From Flavobacteriales bacterium (lineage in GTDB: Bacteria > Bacteroidota > Bacteroidia > NS11-12g > UBA9320): DNA of 64,000 nucleotides. The translations under genes and the position numbers were made by a program. Of the stretch, positions 25,541 to 34,461 are shown piece by piece. The stretch spans positions 1 through 64,000 of the forward strand of contig JACJZV010000001.1 of the NCBI GenBank assembly GCA_020635395.1, read 5' to 3'. Positions within the stretch are counted from its first letter, which is position 1, and each line of letters begins with the position of its first letter. The notes beneath the pieces were generated by a model. It had not been told where the DNA came from and searched no databases. It saw nothing but the letters and a program-made list of their open reading frames with translations.

Positions 25541-27802
25541 ATGTTGGCATTGCGAAGAATACCGAGAATAATGAAGTGGATAAAGAGAATGTTCTGGTTT
25601 GTCTTTATATACTTTTGGTTTTGTTTGCCTTCCAACCTGTTTGAAAACCAATATTCTACAGTTTTGGAAGATTCAAAGGGAAGCGTTTTGGCGGCTCATA
25701 TTGCCCCTGATGGCCAGTGGCGGTTTCCGCTGAATGACAGCATTTCAGACAAATTTAAAACAGCACTCATCGAATTTGAGGATAAACATTTTTACAACCA
25801 TTGGGGCATCAGTATCAGAGCAATTTCAAGAGCCATGCTTCAAAATATACAGGCAAAAAGAGTCGTGAGTGGGGGTAGCACCATCAGCATGCAAGTTATT
25901 CGGTTGAGCAGGGAGCGAAAAGGAAGATTTATTGGAGATAAATTGCTTGAAATGCTCATGGCTTTGAGGTTGGAAACCAAATTTACAAAACAAGAAATTT
26001 TAAATCTTCATGCATCTCATGCACCTTTTGGGGGCAATGTAGTTGGCCTGGAAGCGGCCAGTTGGCGATATTTTGGCCACAATTCTTTTCAACTTTCGTG
26101 GGCAGAAGCTGCCACATTAGCTGTGTTGCCCAATGCACCTTCACTAATGCATCCGGGCAAAAACAGAACGGCTCTAAAATCGAAAAGAGACAGGCTTTTA
26201 AAAAAAATGTTTGAAAAAGGTCTTTTAAATAAATGGGAGTATGAAACCGCTCTGGTTGAACCCTTGCCCGAAAAACCAAAGCCATTGCCGCAGACAACAC
26301 CGCATTATATGGCCAAACTTTCTTTAAACGGTAAAGCAGGACAAAGAACCATAACAAACATTGACGCGTTGCTTCAACAATCTGTTAATGAAGTGGTTAA
26401 GAGGCATTATGAGGTTAATATTCAAAAAAATATTGCCAATATGGCGGTGGTAGTGTTGGATGTAAAGACTCAACAAACGTTGGCCTATGTTGGCAATACA
26501 CCGTGCGATGCTCGACACCAGAATGCAGTAGATATAGCATCTTCTCCACGGAGCACAGGAAGCATTTTAAAACCGTTTTTATATGCCAAAGCCATGCAAA
26601 ATGGTCAAATTACGCCCAAAATGTTGCTGGCCGATTATCCTACCCGAATAAATGGCTATTCTCCCCAAAACTATGAAGAATCGTATGATGGAATGGTGCC
26701 AGCCTCACAAGCATTGGCTCGGTCGCTCAATATTCCTGCCGTTCGGTTGCTTAGCGAATATGGTGTTACCCGATTTAAAGAAAACCTCAACGAAATTGGT
26801 TTAACAACTCTTTTTAGGCCGGCAGATGATTACGGATTGTCGCTCATTTTGGGTGGAGCCGAGGCCAATTTAATGGAACTGAGTCGTGCTTATTCCGAAT
26901 TATCTCGTGCAACACAAGGCATTGGCAATGAAACAAAATTTGACAGAGCAGTTGCCTATGAAGTTCTGTCGGCAATGGCCTCCGTAAATCGACCCAAAGT
27001 GGAAATGTATTGGACTCGATTTGACGATAAGCAAAAAATTGCATGGAAAACCGGAACAAGTTTCGGTGCCAGAGATGCTTGGGCTATTGGCCTTACCACG
27101 GATTATGTGGTGGCGGTCTGGGTAGGCAACGCCACCGGAGAGGGTGTGCCGGGTATGACAGGCAGCAGCACTGCCGCTCCTGTTTTGTTTGATGTTTTTC
27201 AATTGTTGCCCAAATCTAAATGGTTTGTGCAGCCTATGGCAAGCATGAGCTACGTAAAATTGTGCAAAGAGAGTGGGCAAAGGGCTGGGCAGCATTGCAG
27301 TAATGTTCAAGAACAACTGATTCCGAAGACGTGTTTAAAGGCACGTTCCTGCAGTTTTCACAAACTTATTTCGGTGTCAAAAATTACGAACGAACGGGTT
27401 TACAACAACTGCGAAAAGCCTCACAACATTGTTCAAAAATCTTGGTTTGTGTTGCCTCCACCTGCCGAGAAATATTATAAAGCCAACCATCCGGATTACA
27501 TTCCTTTGCCAAGCTTTAAGAAGGGGTGCGACCAAACTCCGGACAATTTGGAGATAATTTATCCCACCAAAAACAGCACCATTACCATTCCGGTTTTGCT
27601 GAGTGGAGAACTCGGAAAAATTGTTTTGGAGGCAGTACATAGACAGGAAAACGCAGAATTATTTTGGTATATAGACCATCAATTTATTCAAACCACCAAA
27701 ACCGTGCATCAAATGGAGGTGCAACCCCCAAAAGGCAAACACCTGCTCACCGTTACCGATGAGCAGGGGCAAACAGAAAGCAGATTTTTTTGGGTGGAGT
27801 AG
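25541..27802 (+). CDS. pbpC: Penicillin-binding protein 1C
   Basis: 753 residues. One N-terminal membrane anchor (MFWFVFIYFWFCLP, ~17-30). The glycosyltransferase (GT51) domain has the catalytic Glu in EFEDKHFYNHWG (E80) and GGSTISMQVIRL (111-122). The transpeptidase has the SxxK nucleophile at S341 (STGSILKPF), SLN at 395-397 and KTGT at 503-506. A BiPBP_C domain with several cysteines (CKESGQRAGQHC) ends the chain. This order and the SILKPF variant are those of PBP1C, a bifunctional murein synthase-like enzyme. The usual partner, the alpha-2-macroglobulin family protein YfhM, is not seen beside it here. Confidence 0.95.
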   Translation: MLALRRIPRIMKWIKRMFWFVFIYFWFCLPSNLFENQYSTVLEDSKGSVLAAHIAPDGQWRFPLNDSISDKFKTALIEFEDKHFYNHWGISIRAISRAMLQNIQAKRVVSGGSTISMQVIRLSRERKGRFIGDKLLEMLMALRLETKFTKQEILNLHASHAPFGGNVVGLEAASWRYFGHNSFQLSWAEAATLAVLPNAPSLMHPGKNRTALKSKRDRLLKKMFEKGLLNKWEYETALVEPLPEKPKPLPQTTPHYMAKLSLNGKAGQRTITNIDALLQQSVNEVVKRHYEVNIQKNIANMAVVVLDVKTQQTLAYVGNTPCDARHQNAVDIASSPRSTGSILKPFLYAKAMQNGQITPKMLLADYPTRINGYSPQNYEESYDGMVPASQALARSLNIPAVRLLSEYGVTRFKENLNEIGLTTLFRPADDYGLSLILGGAEANLMELSRAYSELSRATQGIGNETKFDRAVAYEVLSAMASVNRPKVEMYWTRFDDKQKIAWKTGTSFGARDAWAIGLTTDYVVAVWVGNATGEGVPGMTGSSTAAPVLFDVFQLLPKSKWFVQPMASMSYVKLCKESGQRAGQHCSNVQEQLIPKTCLKARSCSFHKLISVSKITNERVYNNCEKPHNIVQKSWFVLPPPAEKYYKANHPDYIPLPSFKKGCDQTPDNLEIIYPTKNSTITIPVLLSGELGKIVLEAVHRQENAELFWYIDHQFIQTTKTVHQMEVQPPKGKHLLTVTDEQGQTESRFFWVE

Positions 27803-27853
27803 AGGAAATATCTGTTGAAAACCCAACACTCCCAACCCCATTTCTCCACGTTT

Positions 27854-27885
27854 TTTGATTGGTTGAGTTTTGCAAAGTACATTTG
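27854..27885 (+). promoter_or_regulatory. Promoter TTTG-N20-TACATTTG for the radical SAM gene
   Basis: TTTG at 27854-27857 and TACATTTG at 27878-27885 with a 20-nt spacer, the textbook Bacteroidota arrangement. Only 6 nt separate it from the ATG at 27892, so the message is probably leaderless or nearly so. Confidence 0.65.
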
Positions 27886-27891
27886 GAGTAA

Positions 27892-28932
27892 ATGATAACA
27901 GGTAGAGGCAGTTCCATTAATTCAAACAATCGGTTTGCACAGCATCAGTATTCGGCTGATGAGGGCGAACGTTTGGAGGATGTGGGCATTGGCCAAAGTA
28001 AGTTTATCGAGATTTTCCCTAAAACCATTGTCAATCCGGTTATCAGTCCGGATGTGCCTTTGAAGTGGAGCTTAAACCCATATCAAGGGTGTGAGCATGG
28101 CTGCACTTATTGCTATGCCCGTCCAACGCATGAATATTGGGGCTATAGCGGAGGTGTGGATTTTGAACAAACGATTTTGGTAAAGAAAAATGCTGCCGAA
28201 TTGCTCCGAAAAAAATTTGATAGTAAAAACTGGAAAGGCGAGGCCATCATGTTTAGCGGCAATACCGATTGCTATCAGCCCATTGAGCGGAAATTGCAAA
28301 TAACTCGCCAGCTTTTGGAAGTTTGCAATCAGTACAAAAACCCTGTGGGCATAATAACCAAAAACAGTTTGGTGGCTCGAGATATTGATATTTTGGGCGA
28401 AATGGCCAGCAGAAACCAAGTGCAGGTGGTGTTAAGCATAACCTCCTTGCAAGAAAAAGTTAGAAGAATTTTAGAACCAAGAACGGCTTCGGTAAAAAGC
28501 AAGCTGCAAACCATTGAGCAACTTTCGGCTGCCAAAATACCTGTGGCTGTGATAATGGCACCAATTATTCCGGCAATAACCAGCCACGAAATTATGGATA
28601 TGGCAAAGGCTGTTTCCAAAGCAGGTGCAACCTCGCTGAGTTATACCATTGTGCGTCTAAACGGGTGTGTTGAAGAGCTTTTTACCGATTGGTTAGGCCG
28701 CCATTTCCTAGATAGAAAAAACAAAGTGTTGACCCAAATAGCCGATTGTCATGGGGGGAGCGTGCAAGACCAACGGTTTAAAACCCGAATGAAGGGAGAA
28801 GGCAATTTCGCTGAATTAATTCATCAACAATTCAAATTGGCATGCAAAAAATACAACCTGAACAAACAAGAATTGCCCTTGAATGAAACCGCTTTTCATC
28901 GTTTTAATGCTCAGACAAGTTTGAATTTTTAA
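27892..28932 (+). CDS. PA0069 family radical SAM protein
   Basis: 346 residues. The radical SAM cluster ligands are C67, C71 and C74 in GCEHGCTYCYARP, the CxxxCxxC variant found in the spore-photoproduct-lyase-like/Rv2578c/PA0069 group; SGNTDCYQPIERK and RILEPRTASVKSKL are further family marks. These proteins are widespread but their reaction is unknown. The stop at 28932 directly abuts the stop of the convergent ftsH gene (28933) with no intervening base and no hairpin. Confidence 0.93.
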   Translation: MITGRGSSINSNNRFAQHQYSADEGERLEDVGIGQSKFIEIFPKTIVNPVISPDVPLKWSLNPYQGCEHGCTYCYARPTHEYWGYSGGVDFEQTILVKKNAAELLRKKFDSKNWKGEAIMFSGNTDCYQPIERKLQITRQLLEVCNQYKNPVGIITKNSLVARDIDILGEMASRNQVQVVLSITSLQEKVRRILEPRTASVKSKLQTIEQLSAAKIPVAVIMAPIIPAITSHEIMDMAKAVSKAGATSLSYTIVRLNGCVEELFTDWLGRHFLDRKNKVLTQIADCHGGSVQDQRFKTRMKGEGNFAELIHQQFKLACKKYNLNKQELPLNETAFHRFNAQTSLNF

Positions 28933-30972
28933 TTATTCTTCCTCGTCTGTTTTTGCTTCCGAAGTTATTTCCGAAGAAATCATTTCAACCTTATTTGGAG
29001 CAGGTTGTTCGGCATCCTTTTCAAAGGGACGCGGGCCAAAAATGGCCTCCAAATCTTCCTTAAAAATAACTTCTTTTTCCAATAGTTTATCTGCCAATTG
29101 ATTTAGCTGCTCTTTCTTTTTTGAAAGAATATCAATAGCACGTTTATATTGTTGGTCGGTTAGTTTTTTCATTTCTTCATCAATCATGGCGGCAGTTTTT
29201 TCGCTAAATGGCTTTGTAAAACCTTCGCTTAGATTGTAGTAAGAAATATTTCCGATTTCATCATTCAAACCATAAATAGACACCATGGCCATAGCCTGAC
29301 GGGTAACTTTTTCCAAATCACTCAATGCTCCGGTGGATATTTTGCCAAAAGTAACCTGTTCGGCAGCACGACCTCCAAGTGTTGCACACATCTCATCCAA
29401 TATTTGTTCGGTGGTGGTTATCTGCCGTTCTTCGGGCAAATACCAAGCCGCACCCAAGCTTCTACCACGTGGCACGATGGTAACTTTTACCAACGGATTG
29501 GCGTGTTCGCAGAACCAGCTCACGGTGGCATGACCCGCTTCGTGCACTGCAATGGTTCGTTTTTCTTCGGGAGTTATGATTTTATTTTTCTTTTCTAATC
29601 CACCAATAATTCGGTCAACAGCATCTAAAAAGTCTTGCTTTTCTACCACCGATTTATTTTTTCGTGCGGCAATCAAAGCGGCTTCGTTGCACATATTGGC
29701 AATATCGGCACCGCTAAATCCTGGTGTTTGCTTTGCCAAAAAATCTCTATCTAAATTGGGTTCTACTTTTATTGGTTTTAGATGCACCTCAAAAATGGCT
29801 TTACGTTCGTTCAAATCTGGCATGTCTGCAAAAATTTGTCTGTCGAAGCGTCCGGCACGCAACAAAGCAGAGTCCAATACATCCACACGGTTTGTGGCAG
29901 CCAAAATAATCACACCGCTGTCGGTTCCAAAACCATCCATTTCGGTTAAGAGTTGATTTAATGTATTTTCACGCTCATCGTTGGCACCTTGAAACGTGTT
30001 TTTACCTCTGGCTCGACCAATAGCATCAATCTCGTCAATAAAAATAATGCAAGGTGCTTTTTCTTTGGCTTGACGGAACAAATCTCTTACCCTCGAAGCC
30101 CCCACACCCACAAACATCTCCACAAAATCAGAACCTGACAGTGAGAAAAACGGCACATTGGCCTCACCTGCCACGGCTTTAGCCAATAGAGTTTTACCTG
30201 TTCCGGGAGGGCCAACAAGCAATGCCCCTTTTGGAATTTTTCCACCCAAGTCGGTATATTTTTTGGGGTTTTTAAGGAAATCAACAATTTCCATAACCTC
30301 CACTTTGGCTTCTTCCATGCCGGCAACATCGGCAAATGTTACATTTACCTTCGTGTTTTTGTCAAAAAGTTGAGCCTTCGATTTTCCAATGTTAAATATT
30401 TGACCAGCACCACCAGCACCACCAGCTCCTCCCATTCTTCGCATCATCAAATACCAAAATCCGAACAGCAAACCGAAAAAGATAATCCAATTGAAATATT
30501 GATTAAAATCTTCGCGAGTTTTTGGGGTGGCAATAATGTGGGGGGCATCAGCAATATCTTTCTGAGCATTTTCCATCTGCTCGGTAAAAGTTTTGTAGTC
30601 GCCAATATCGTCAATAAAAAAGTCGGGTGCATCTTCCGAAAAAGAGTTTACGCCTCTGGCTCGTTCTTTCTCTTTGTATTTGTCAAGTTTTTTGGCAGAA
30701 TCAGTAAGATATACCAGCACTTCTTGACGATTTACGATTTCAATTTTCTTTACGTCTTGGTTTTTGAGCATATCAGACAGCTCATTGATGGTGGTTTCTG
30801 AGCCTCTGCCCGGACGCATAAACAACATGCCCAAGAAAATGAGAGCTAAGGCAATAAATATCCAATTGAAATTGAATCTTGGAGTTTTTAAACCACCTCC
30901 CTGATTTCCGGAAGGGTTATTCTCGTCTTTTTTTACCACAATTTTGGGTTTTTGATTGCTTTGTTCTGCCAT
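28933..30972 (-). CDS. ftsH: ATP-dependent zinc metalloprotease FtsH
   Basis: 679 residues. Two membrane helices (~36-53 and ~160-178) flank a periplasmic FtsH_ext domain. A glycine-rich linker GGAGGAGGAG (181-190) leads to the AAA domain: Walker A GPPGTGKT (254-261), Walker B IIFIDEID, second region of homology NRVDVLDSALLRAGRFDR. The zinc protease has HEAGH at 477-481. It degrades misfolded and regulatory membrane proteins at the inner membrane. A promoter box lies at 31017-31024. No chaperone or tilS/hpt neighbours, unlike in many other bacteria. Confidence 0.97.
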   Translation of the reverse strand: MAEQSNQKPKIVVKKDENNPSGNQGGGLKTPRFNFNWIFIALALIFLGMLFMRPGRGSETTINELSDMLKNQDVKKIEIVNRQEVLVYLTDSAKKLDKYKEKERARGVNSFSEDAPDFFIDDIGDYKTFTEQMENAQKDIADAPHIIATPKTREDFNQYFNWIIFFGLLFGFWYLMMRRMGGAGGAGGAGQIFNIGKSKAQLFDKNTKVNVTFADVAGMEEAKVEVMEIVDFLKNPKKYTDLGGKIPKGALLVGPPGTGKTLLAKAVAGEANVPFFSLSGSDFVEMFVGVGASRVRDLFRQAKEKAPCIIFIDEIDAIGRARGKNTFQGANDERENTLNQLLTEMDGFGTDSGVIILAATNRVDVLDSALLRAGRFDRQIFADMPDLNERKAIFEVHLKPIKVEPNLDRDFLAKQTPGFSGADIANMCNEAALIAARKNKSVVEKQDFLDAVDRIIGGLEKKNKIITPEEKRTIAVHEAGHATVSWFCEHANPLVKVTIVPRGRSLGAAWYLPEERQITTTEQILDEMCATLGGRAAEQVTFGKISTGALSDLEKVTRQAMAMVSIYGLNDEIGNISYYNLSEGFTKPFSEKTAAMIDEEMKKLTDQQYKRAIDILSKKKEQLNQLADKLLEKEVIFKEDLEAIFGPRPFEKDAEQPAPNKVEMISSEITSEAKTDEEE

Positions 30973-31016
30973 GCAATTTTATTCTTTACTCTTGACCACT
31001 ACCGCCAAAAGAGCGG

Positions 31017-31024
31017 CAAATGTA
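31017..31024 (-). promoter_or_regulatory. -7 box TACATTTG for ftsH
   Basis: The minus strand reads TACATTTG, 44 nt before the ATG at 30972; a short CCGC/GCGG inverted repeat (31003-31015) lies in the leader. The rest of the 312-nt gap 30973-31284 holds only the kbl promoter box and AT-rich sequence with no open frame of note. Confidence 0.5.
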
Positions 31025-31260
31025 ACATTATTTTAGGCCAATACTATGCAAACCAACAAAGGGCAAAAAGGTTGGTTGGATAGACGAAATTGTTATTTTT
31101 TCGGATGAGGGTGGTGTGGCAATTTTTGGTTGATGGTAAAACGCCGAACTAAATGGCAATTTTCGGATAAGATTATTGTTGCATTCGAGTAAAATGGTAG
31201 AACTTCTTGAGCAAATTATTTTGTATTACAATTTGTCAAATCATCCAATTCAAAAAAATA

Positions 31261-31268
31261 TAATTTTG
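31261..31268 (+). promoter_or_regulatory. -7 box TAATTTTG for the kbl-menA-menC operon
   Basis: TAATTTTG, 16 nt before the ATG at 31285; a TTTG at 31232-31235 is 25 nt upstream, slightly far for a -33 box. Confidence 0.45.
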
Positions 31269-31284
31269 CTCCAAAATACATCTT

Positions 31285-32475
31285 ATGTTCGATACCCTAA
31301 AACCCGCTCTGACAAAAGAGCTTGAAAACATAAAAGAAGCCGGACTTTATAAAAATGAACGCATCATTGCCACCCCGCAAGCAGCCGATATTAAATTGGC
31401 GGATGGCAAAGAGGTGATAAATTTCTGTGCAAATAATTATTTAGGTTTATCAAGCCACCCGAAAGTGGTGGAAGCAGCTAAAAAGGCTATTGACACGCAT
31501 GGCTACGGAATGTCTTCGGTTCGATTTATCTGCGGAACACAGGATATACATAAAGAATTGGAGCTAAAAATTTCTGAATTTTTGGGTACGGAAGATACCA
31601 TTTTGTATGCGGCCGCTTTTGATGCAAATGGTGGTGTATTTGAACCCATTTTTGGCGAAAACGATGCAATAATTAGTGATGCTCTAAACCATGCCTCCAT
31701 TATTGATGGTGTGCGACTTTGCAAGGCTGCAAGGTATAGATACAACCACAATGACATGGCCGATTTGGAAAGATGCCTTCAAGAAAGTCAAAATGCAGAA
31801 AATAGAATCATTGTAACGGACGGTGCTTTTAGTATGGACGGCACAGTGGCTCAATTAGATAAAATTGTAGAACTTGCAGAAAAGTACAAAGCCCTAATTA
31901 TGATTGACGAATGTCATGCCAGCGGCTTTATGGGCAAAACGGGGCGAGGTACACATGAACACTGCGGTGTGATGGGTAAAATTGACATCATAACCGGAAC
32001 ATTGGGCAAGGCCTTGGGCGGTGCCTCTGGGGGTTTTACTTCGGGTAGAAAAGAAATAATTGACATGTTGCGACAACGGTCAAGACCTTATTTGTTTAGC
32101 AACACGGTGGCTCCGAGCATTGTTGGAGCAAGCATTGCAGTGTTGAATATGCTTAGCGAAACAACCGATTTGCGTGATAAACTGCACGAAAATACTTCCT
32201 ACTTCCGTGAAAAAATGACCGAAGCGGGGTTTGATATAAAACCGGGTGTTCACCCCATTGTTCCTATCATGCTATACGATGCAAAATTATCGCAGGTATT
32301 TGCCGAAAAATTGTTGGAAGAAGGTATTTATGTCATTGGATTTTACTTTCCGGTAGTTCCAAAGGGTCAGGCCAGAATAAGGGTGCAAGTGAGTGCCGGA
32401 CACGACCGCCATCATTTGGATAGAGCCATAAATGCATTTGTAAAAATTGGCAAAGAACTGGGTGTAATTAGCTAA
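31285..32475 (+). CDS. kbl: Glycine C-acetyltransferase (2-amino-3-ketobutyrate CoA ligase)
   Basis: 396 residues, PLP-dependent alpha-oxoamine synthase family. Seen: NFCANNYLGLSSHPKV, the GSMVSVRF-like GMSSVRFICGTQDIHKELE, DECHASGFMGKTGRG and the PLP lysine K242 in GTLGKALGGASGG. It cleaves 2-amino-3-oxobutyrate with CoA to glycine and acetyl-CoA in threonine breakdown (with Tdh, not in the window). Related family members include serine palmitoyltransferase and BioF; the length and the HYGHHLD-like closing favour Kbl. The stop overlaps the menA start by one base (TAATG). Confidence 0.93.
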   Translation: MFDTLKPALTKELENIKEAGLYKNERIIATPQAADIKLADGKEVINFCANNYLGLSSHPKVVEAAKKAIDTHGYGMSSVRFICGTQDIHKELELKISEFLGTEDTILYAAAFDANGGVFEPIFGENDAIISDALNHASIIDGVRLCKAARYRYNHNDMADLERCLQESQNAENRIIVTDGAFSMDGTVAQLDKIVELAEKYKALIMIDECHASGFMGKTGRGTHEHCGVMGKIDIITGTLGKALGGASGGFTSGRKEIIDMLRQRSRPYLFSNTVAPSIVGASIAVLNMLSETTDLRDKLHENTSYFREKMTEAGFDIKPGVHPIVPIMLYDAKLSQVFAEKLLEEGIYVIGFYFPVVPKGQARIRVQVSAGHDRHHLDRAINAFVKIGKELGVIS

Positions 32476-33380
32476 TGCTCAAAGCTTTTGTCAAAGCAGC
32501 TCGGTTACGCACATTGCCGTTGGCCATTGGTTCTATAGCCATGGGATCTGCCTTGGCATCCTTTTTTTATCAGCATAGTTGGAAGATTACGTGGTTGGCA
32601 ACTCTAACCGCCATTTTGCTGCAAATTCTTTCAAATTTTGCAAACGACTACGGCGATTTTAAAAAAGGGACAGACGACAAAACCCGCACTGACAGGGCAT
32701 TGGCATCGGGTGGTTTATCTGAAAAGCAGATGAAAAATGCCTTAATTGTTACGGCTGTTTTGTCAACCGTGGTGGGCGTTTGGCTGCTTTTTTCGGCTTT
32801 TAAAAATATTAATCTAAGCTTCATAATTTGGCTATTTATTGGCTTTATGGCTATTGCTGCTGCCATAAAATATACCGCCGGAAAAAGTGCTTATGGCTAT
32901 CGGGCTTTGGGAGATTTGGCCGTGTATCTTTTCTTCGGTTTAGTGGCAGTTTTGGGTGTTTATGTGCTTCATACCAATGATTTAGGTCGAAATTTTTATG
33001 TAAGCATTTTACCTGCATCGGCTGTAGGGTTGATGGCTACCGGCATCTTAAACATCAACAATATCAGAGATATTGAGGGCGACAAAGCCAACGGAAAAAT
33101 TACTCTTGCCGTATTGCTCAAAAAAAGAAATGCAGAAGTTTATCAGCTCATTTTATATGTACTCTCTTTTGGGTTGATGTATCTCTTTTTTGACAAAACA
33201 TCGGGTCGGGTTTCCTTTTTGTTTTTGCTATTAGTTATCCCTTATTTTGTGTTATGGCTTCGTTTAAAATCATTATCAAACAACGGGACAATGCGACCAA
33301 CATATAATAAACTACTAAAAATCAATGTATTACTAAACTTGGTTTGGGTGGCGGTGTGTTGCTTTTTATTGCTTTTTTAA
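32475..33380 (+). CDS. menA: 1,4-dihydroxy-2-naphthoate polyprenyltransferase
   Basis: 301 residues, eight to nine membrane helices. UbiA-family signatures: NDYGDFKKGTD with the first aspartate-rich site and NNIRDIEGDKANGK with the second. MenA attaches the polyprenyl tail to DHNA in menaquinone synthesis in the inner membrane. Coupled to kbl by a 1-bp overlap and to menC by a 3-nt gap; the menA-menC order supports the pathway assignment. The other men genes are not in the window. Confidence 0.95.
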   Translation: MLKAFVKAARLRTLPLAIGSIAMGSALASFFYQHSWKITWLATLTAILLQILSNFANDYGDFKKGTDDKTRTDRALASGGLSEKQMKNALIVTAVLSTVVGVWLLFSAFKNINLSFIIWLFIGFMAIAAAIKYTAGKSAYGYRALGDLAVYLFFGLVAVLGVYVLHTNDLGRNFYVSILPASAVGLMATGILNINNIRDIEGDKANGKITLAVLLKKRNAEVYQLILYVLSFGLMYLFFDKTSGRVSFLFLLLVIPYFVLWLRLKSLSNNGTMRPTYNKLLKINVLLNLVWVAVCCFLLLF

Positions 33381-33383
33381 ACC

Positions 33384-34400
33384 ATGATCTACTCCATATC
33401 AAAGCATATTTTAACCTTTAAAAAACCTGCCAAAACCAGCCGAAATACTTTTTTGGAGCGGGAAATTTATCTTGTAAAGTTTGAAGAAAATGGTTTAAAG
33501 GGAATAGGCGAAGCCGCACCATTGGCCAAACTTAGCATAGATGATGTAGAAAATTATGAAGAAATGCTGCATCATTTTTGCCAACAAATTTGCGAGGGGG
33601 GGCAACTACAAGAACTGGATTTGGAGAGATTTCCATCTATAAAATTTGGACTTGAAACTGCATTACTAAATCTAAAACAACAACAAGCCAATAAGATTTT
33701 TGACTGCTCGTTTTTTGCCGGAAAACCAATCAAAATAAATGGATTGGTTTGGATGAATGAGTTAGAAGCCATGTATGATGAGGCTTTGCAAAAAATTGAA
33801 TCCGGGTTTTCGTGCATCAAATTTAAAGTTGGCACACACGATTTTGATGCAGAGTGTAGATTGTTAGAAAAAATTAGGAAGCAGTTTTCTACATCAAAAG
33901 TAGAAATACGGCTTGATGCAAACGGAGCTTTTCTGGTGGATGAGGCACTCATTCAATTGAAAGAGTTAGCCAAATTTGACATACACAGTTTGGAGCAACC
34001 CATTAAAAAAAGCTCAGAGCCTGAGTGGGACAGTTTGGCTAAAATTTGCCACGAATCGGCCATTGATATTGCCCTTGATGAAGAACTTATTGGATTGAAT
34101 ATCAATATTTATGGAGAAAAACTAATCAACCAAACAAAGCCCAAATACCTTATTTTAAAACCCAACTTGATTGGTGGTTTTGATGCAGCAGACCATTGGG
34201 TAAAACTTGCTAAAAAGCACGAAATAGACTGGTGGGCTACATCGGCTTTAGAAAGTAATGTTGGGCTAAACGCCATTGCACAATGGGTGAGCCAATACGA
34301 CACCAAAATGCCCCAGGGTTTGGGTACAGGAAGCTTATATGAAAACAACATTGCAATGCCATTGCAAATTGTTTCCGAATTTCTCCGATACAACGTTTGA
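33384..34400 (+). CDS. menC: o-Succinylbenzoate synthase (enolase superfamily)
   Basis: 338 residues. The barrel domain carries the superfamily's catalytic groups: KFK (Lys146, Lys148), metal ligands D178 (RLDAN), E204 (SLEQP) and D232 (ALDE), and Lys259 in LILKPNLIGG. The N-terminal capping domain has GIGEAAPL. The same fold includes dipeptide epimerases, which share these residues, so the call rests on position right behind menA. MenC dehydrates SHCHC to o-succinylbenzoate in menaquinone synthesis. Confidence 0.88.
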   Translation: MIYSISKHILTFKKPAKTSRNTFLEREIYLVKFEENGLKGIGEAAPLAKLSIDDVENYEEMLHHFCQQICEGGQLQELDLERFPSIKFGLETALLNLKQQQANKIFDCSFFAGKPIKINGLVWMNELEAMYDEALQKIESGFSCIKFKVGTHDFDAECRLLEKIRKQFSTSKVEIRLDANGAFLVDEALIQLKELAKFDIHSLEQPIKKSSEPEWDSLAKICHESAIDIALDEELIGLNINIYGEKLINQTKPKYLILKPNLIGGFDAADHWVKLAKKHEIDWWATSALESNVGLNAIAQWVSQYDTKMPQGLGTGSLYENNIAMPLQIVSEFLRYNV

Positions 34401-34402
34401 TA

Positions 34403-34436
34403 TTTGACAACAAACCAAACAATCTTCTTAATTTCG
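34403..34436 (+). promoter_or_regulatory. Promoter TTTG-N22-TAATTTCG for the SNF2 gene
   Basis: TTTG at 34403-34406, directly behind the menC stop, and TAATTTCG at 34429-34436; 25 nt before the ATG at 34462. Confidence 0.55.
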
Positions 34437-34461
34437 CCCTCTTAGCTTTATTGCATTTAGC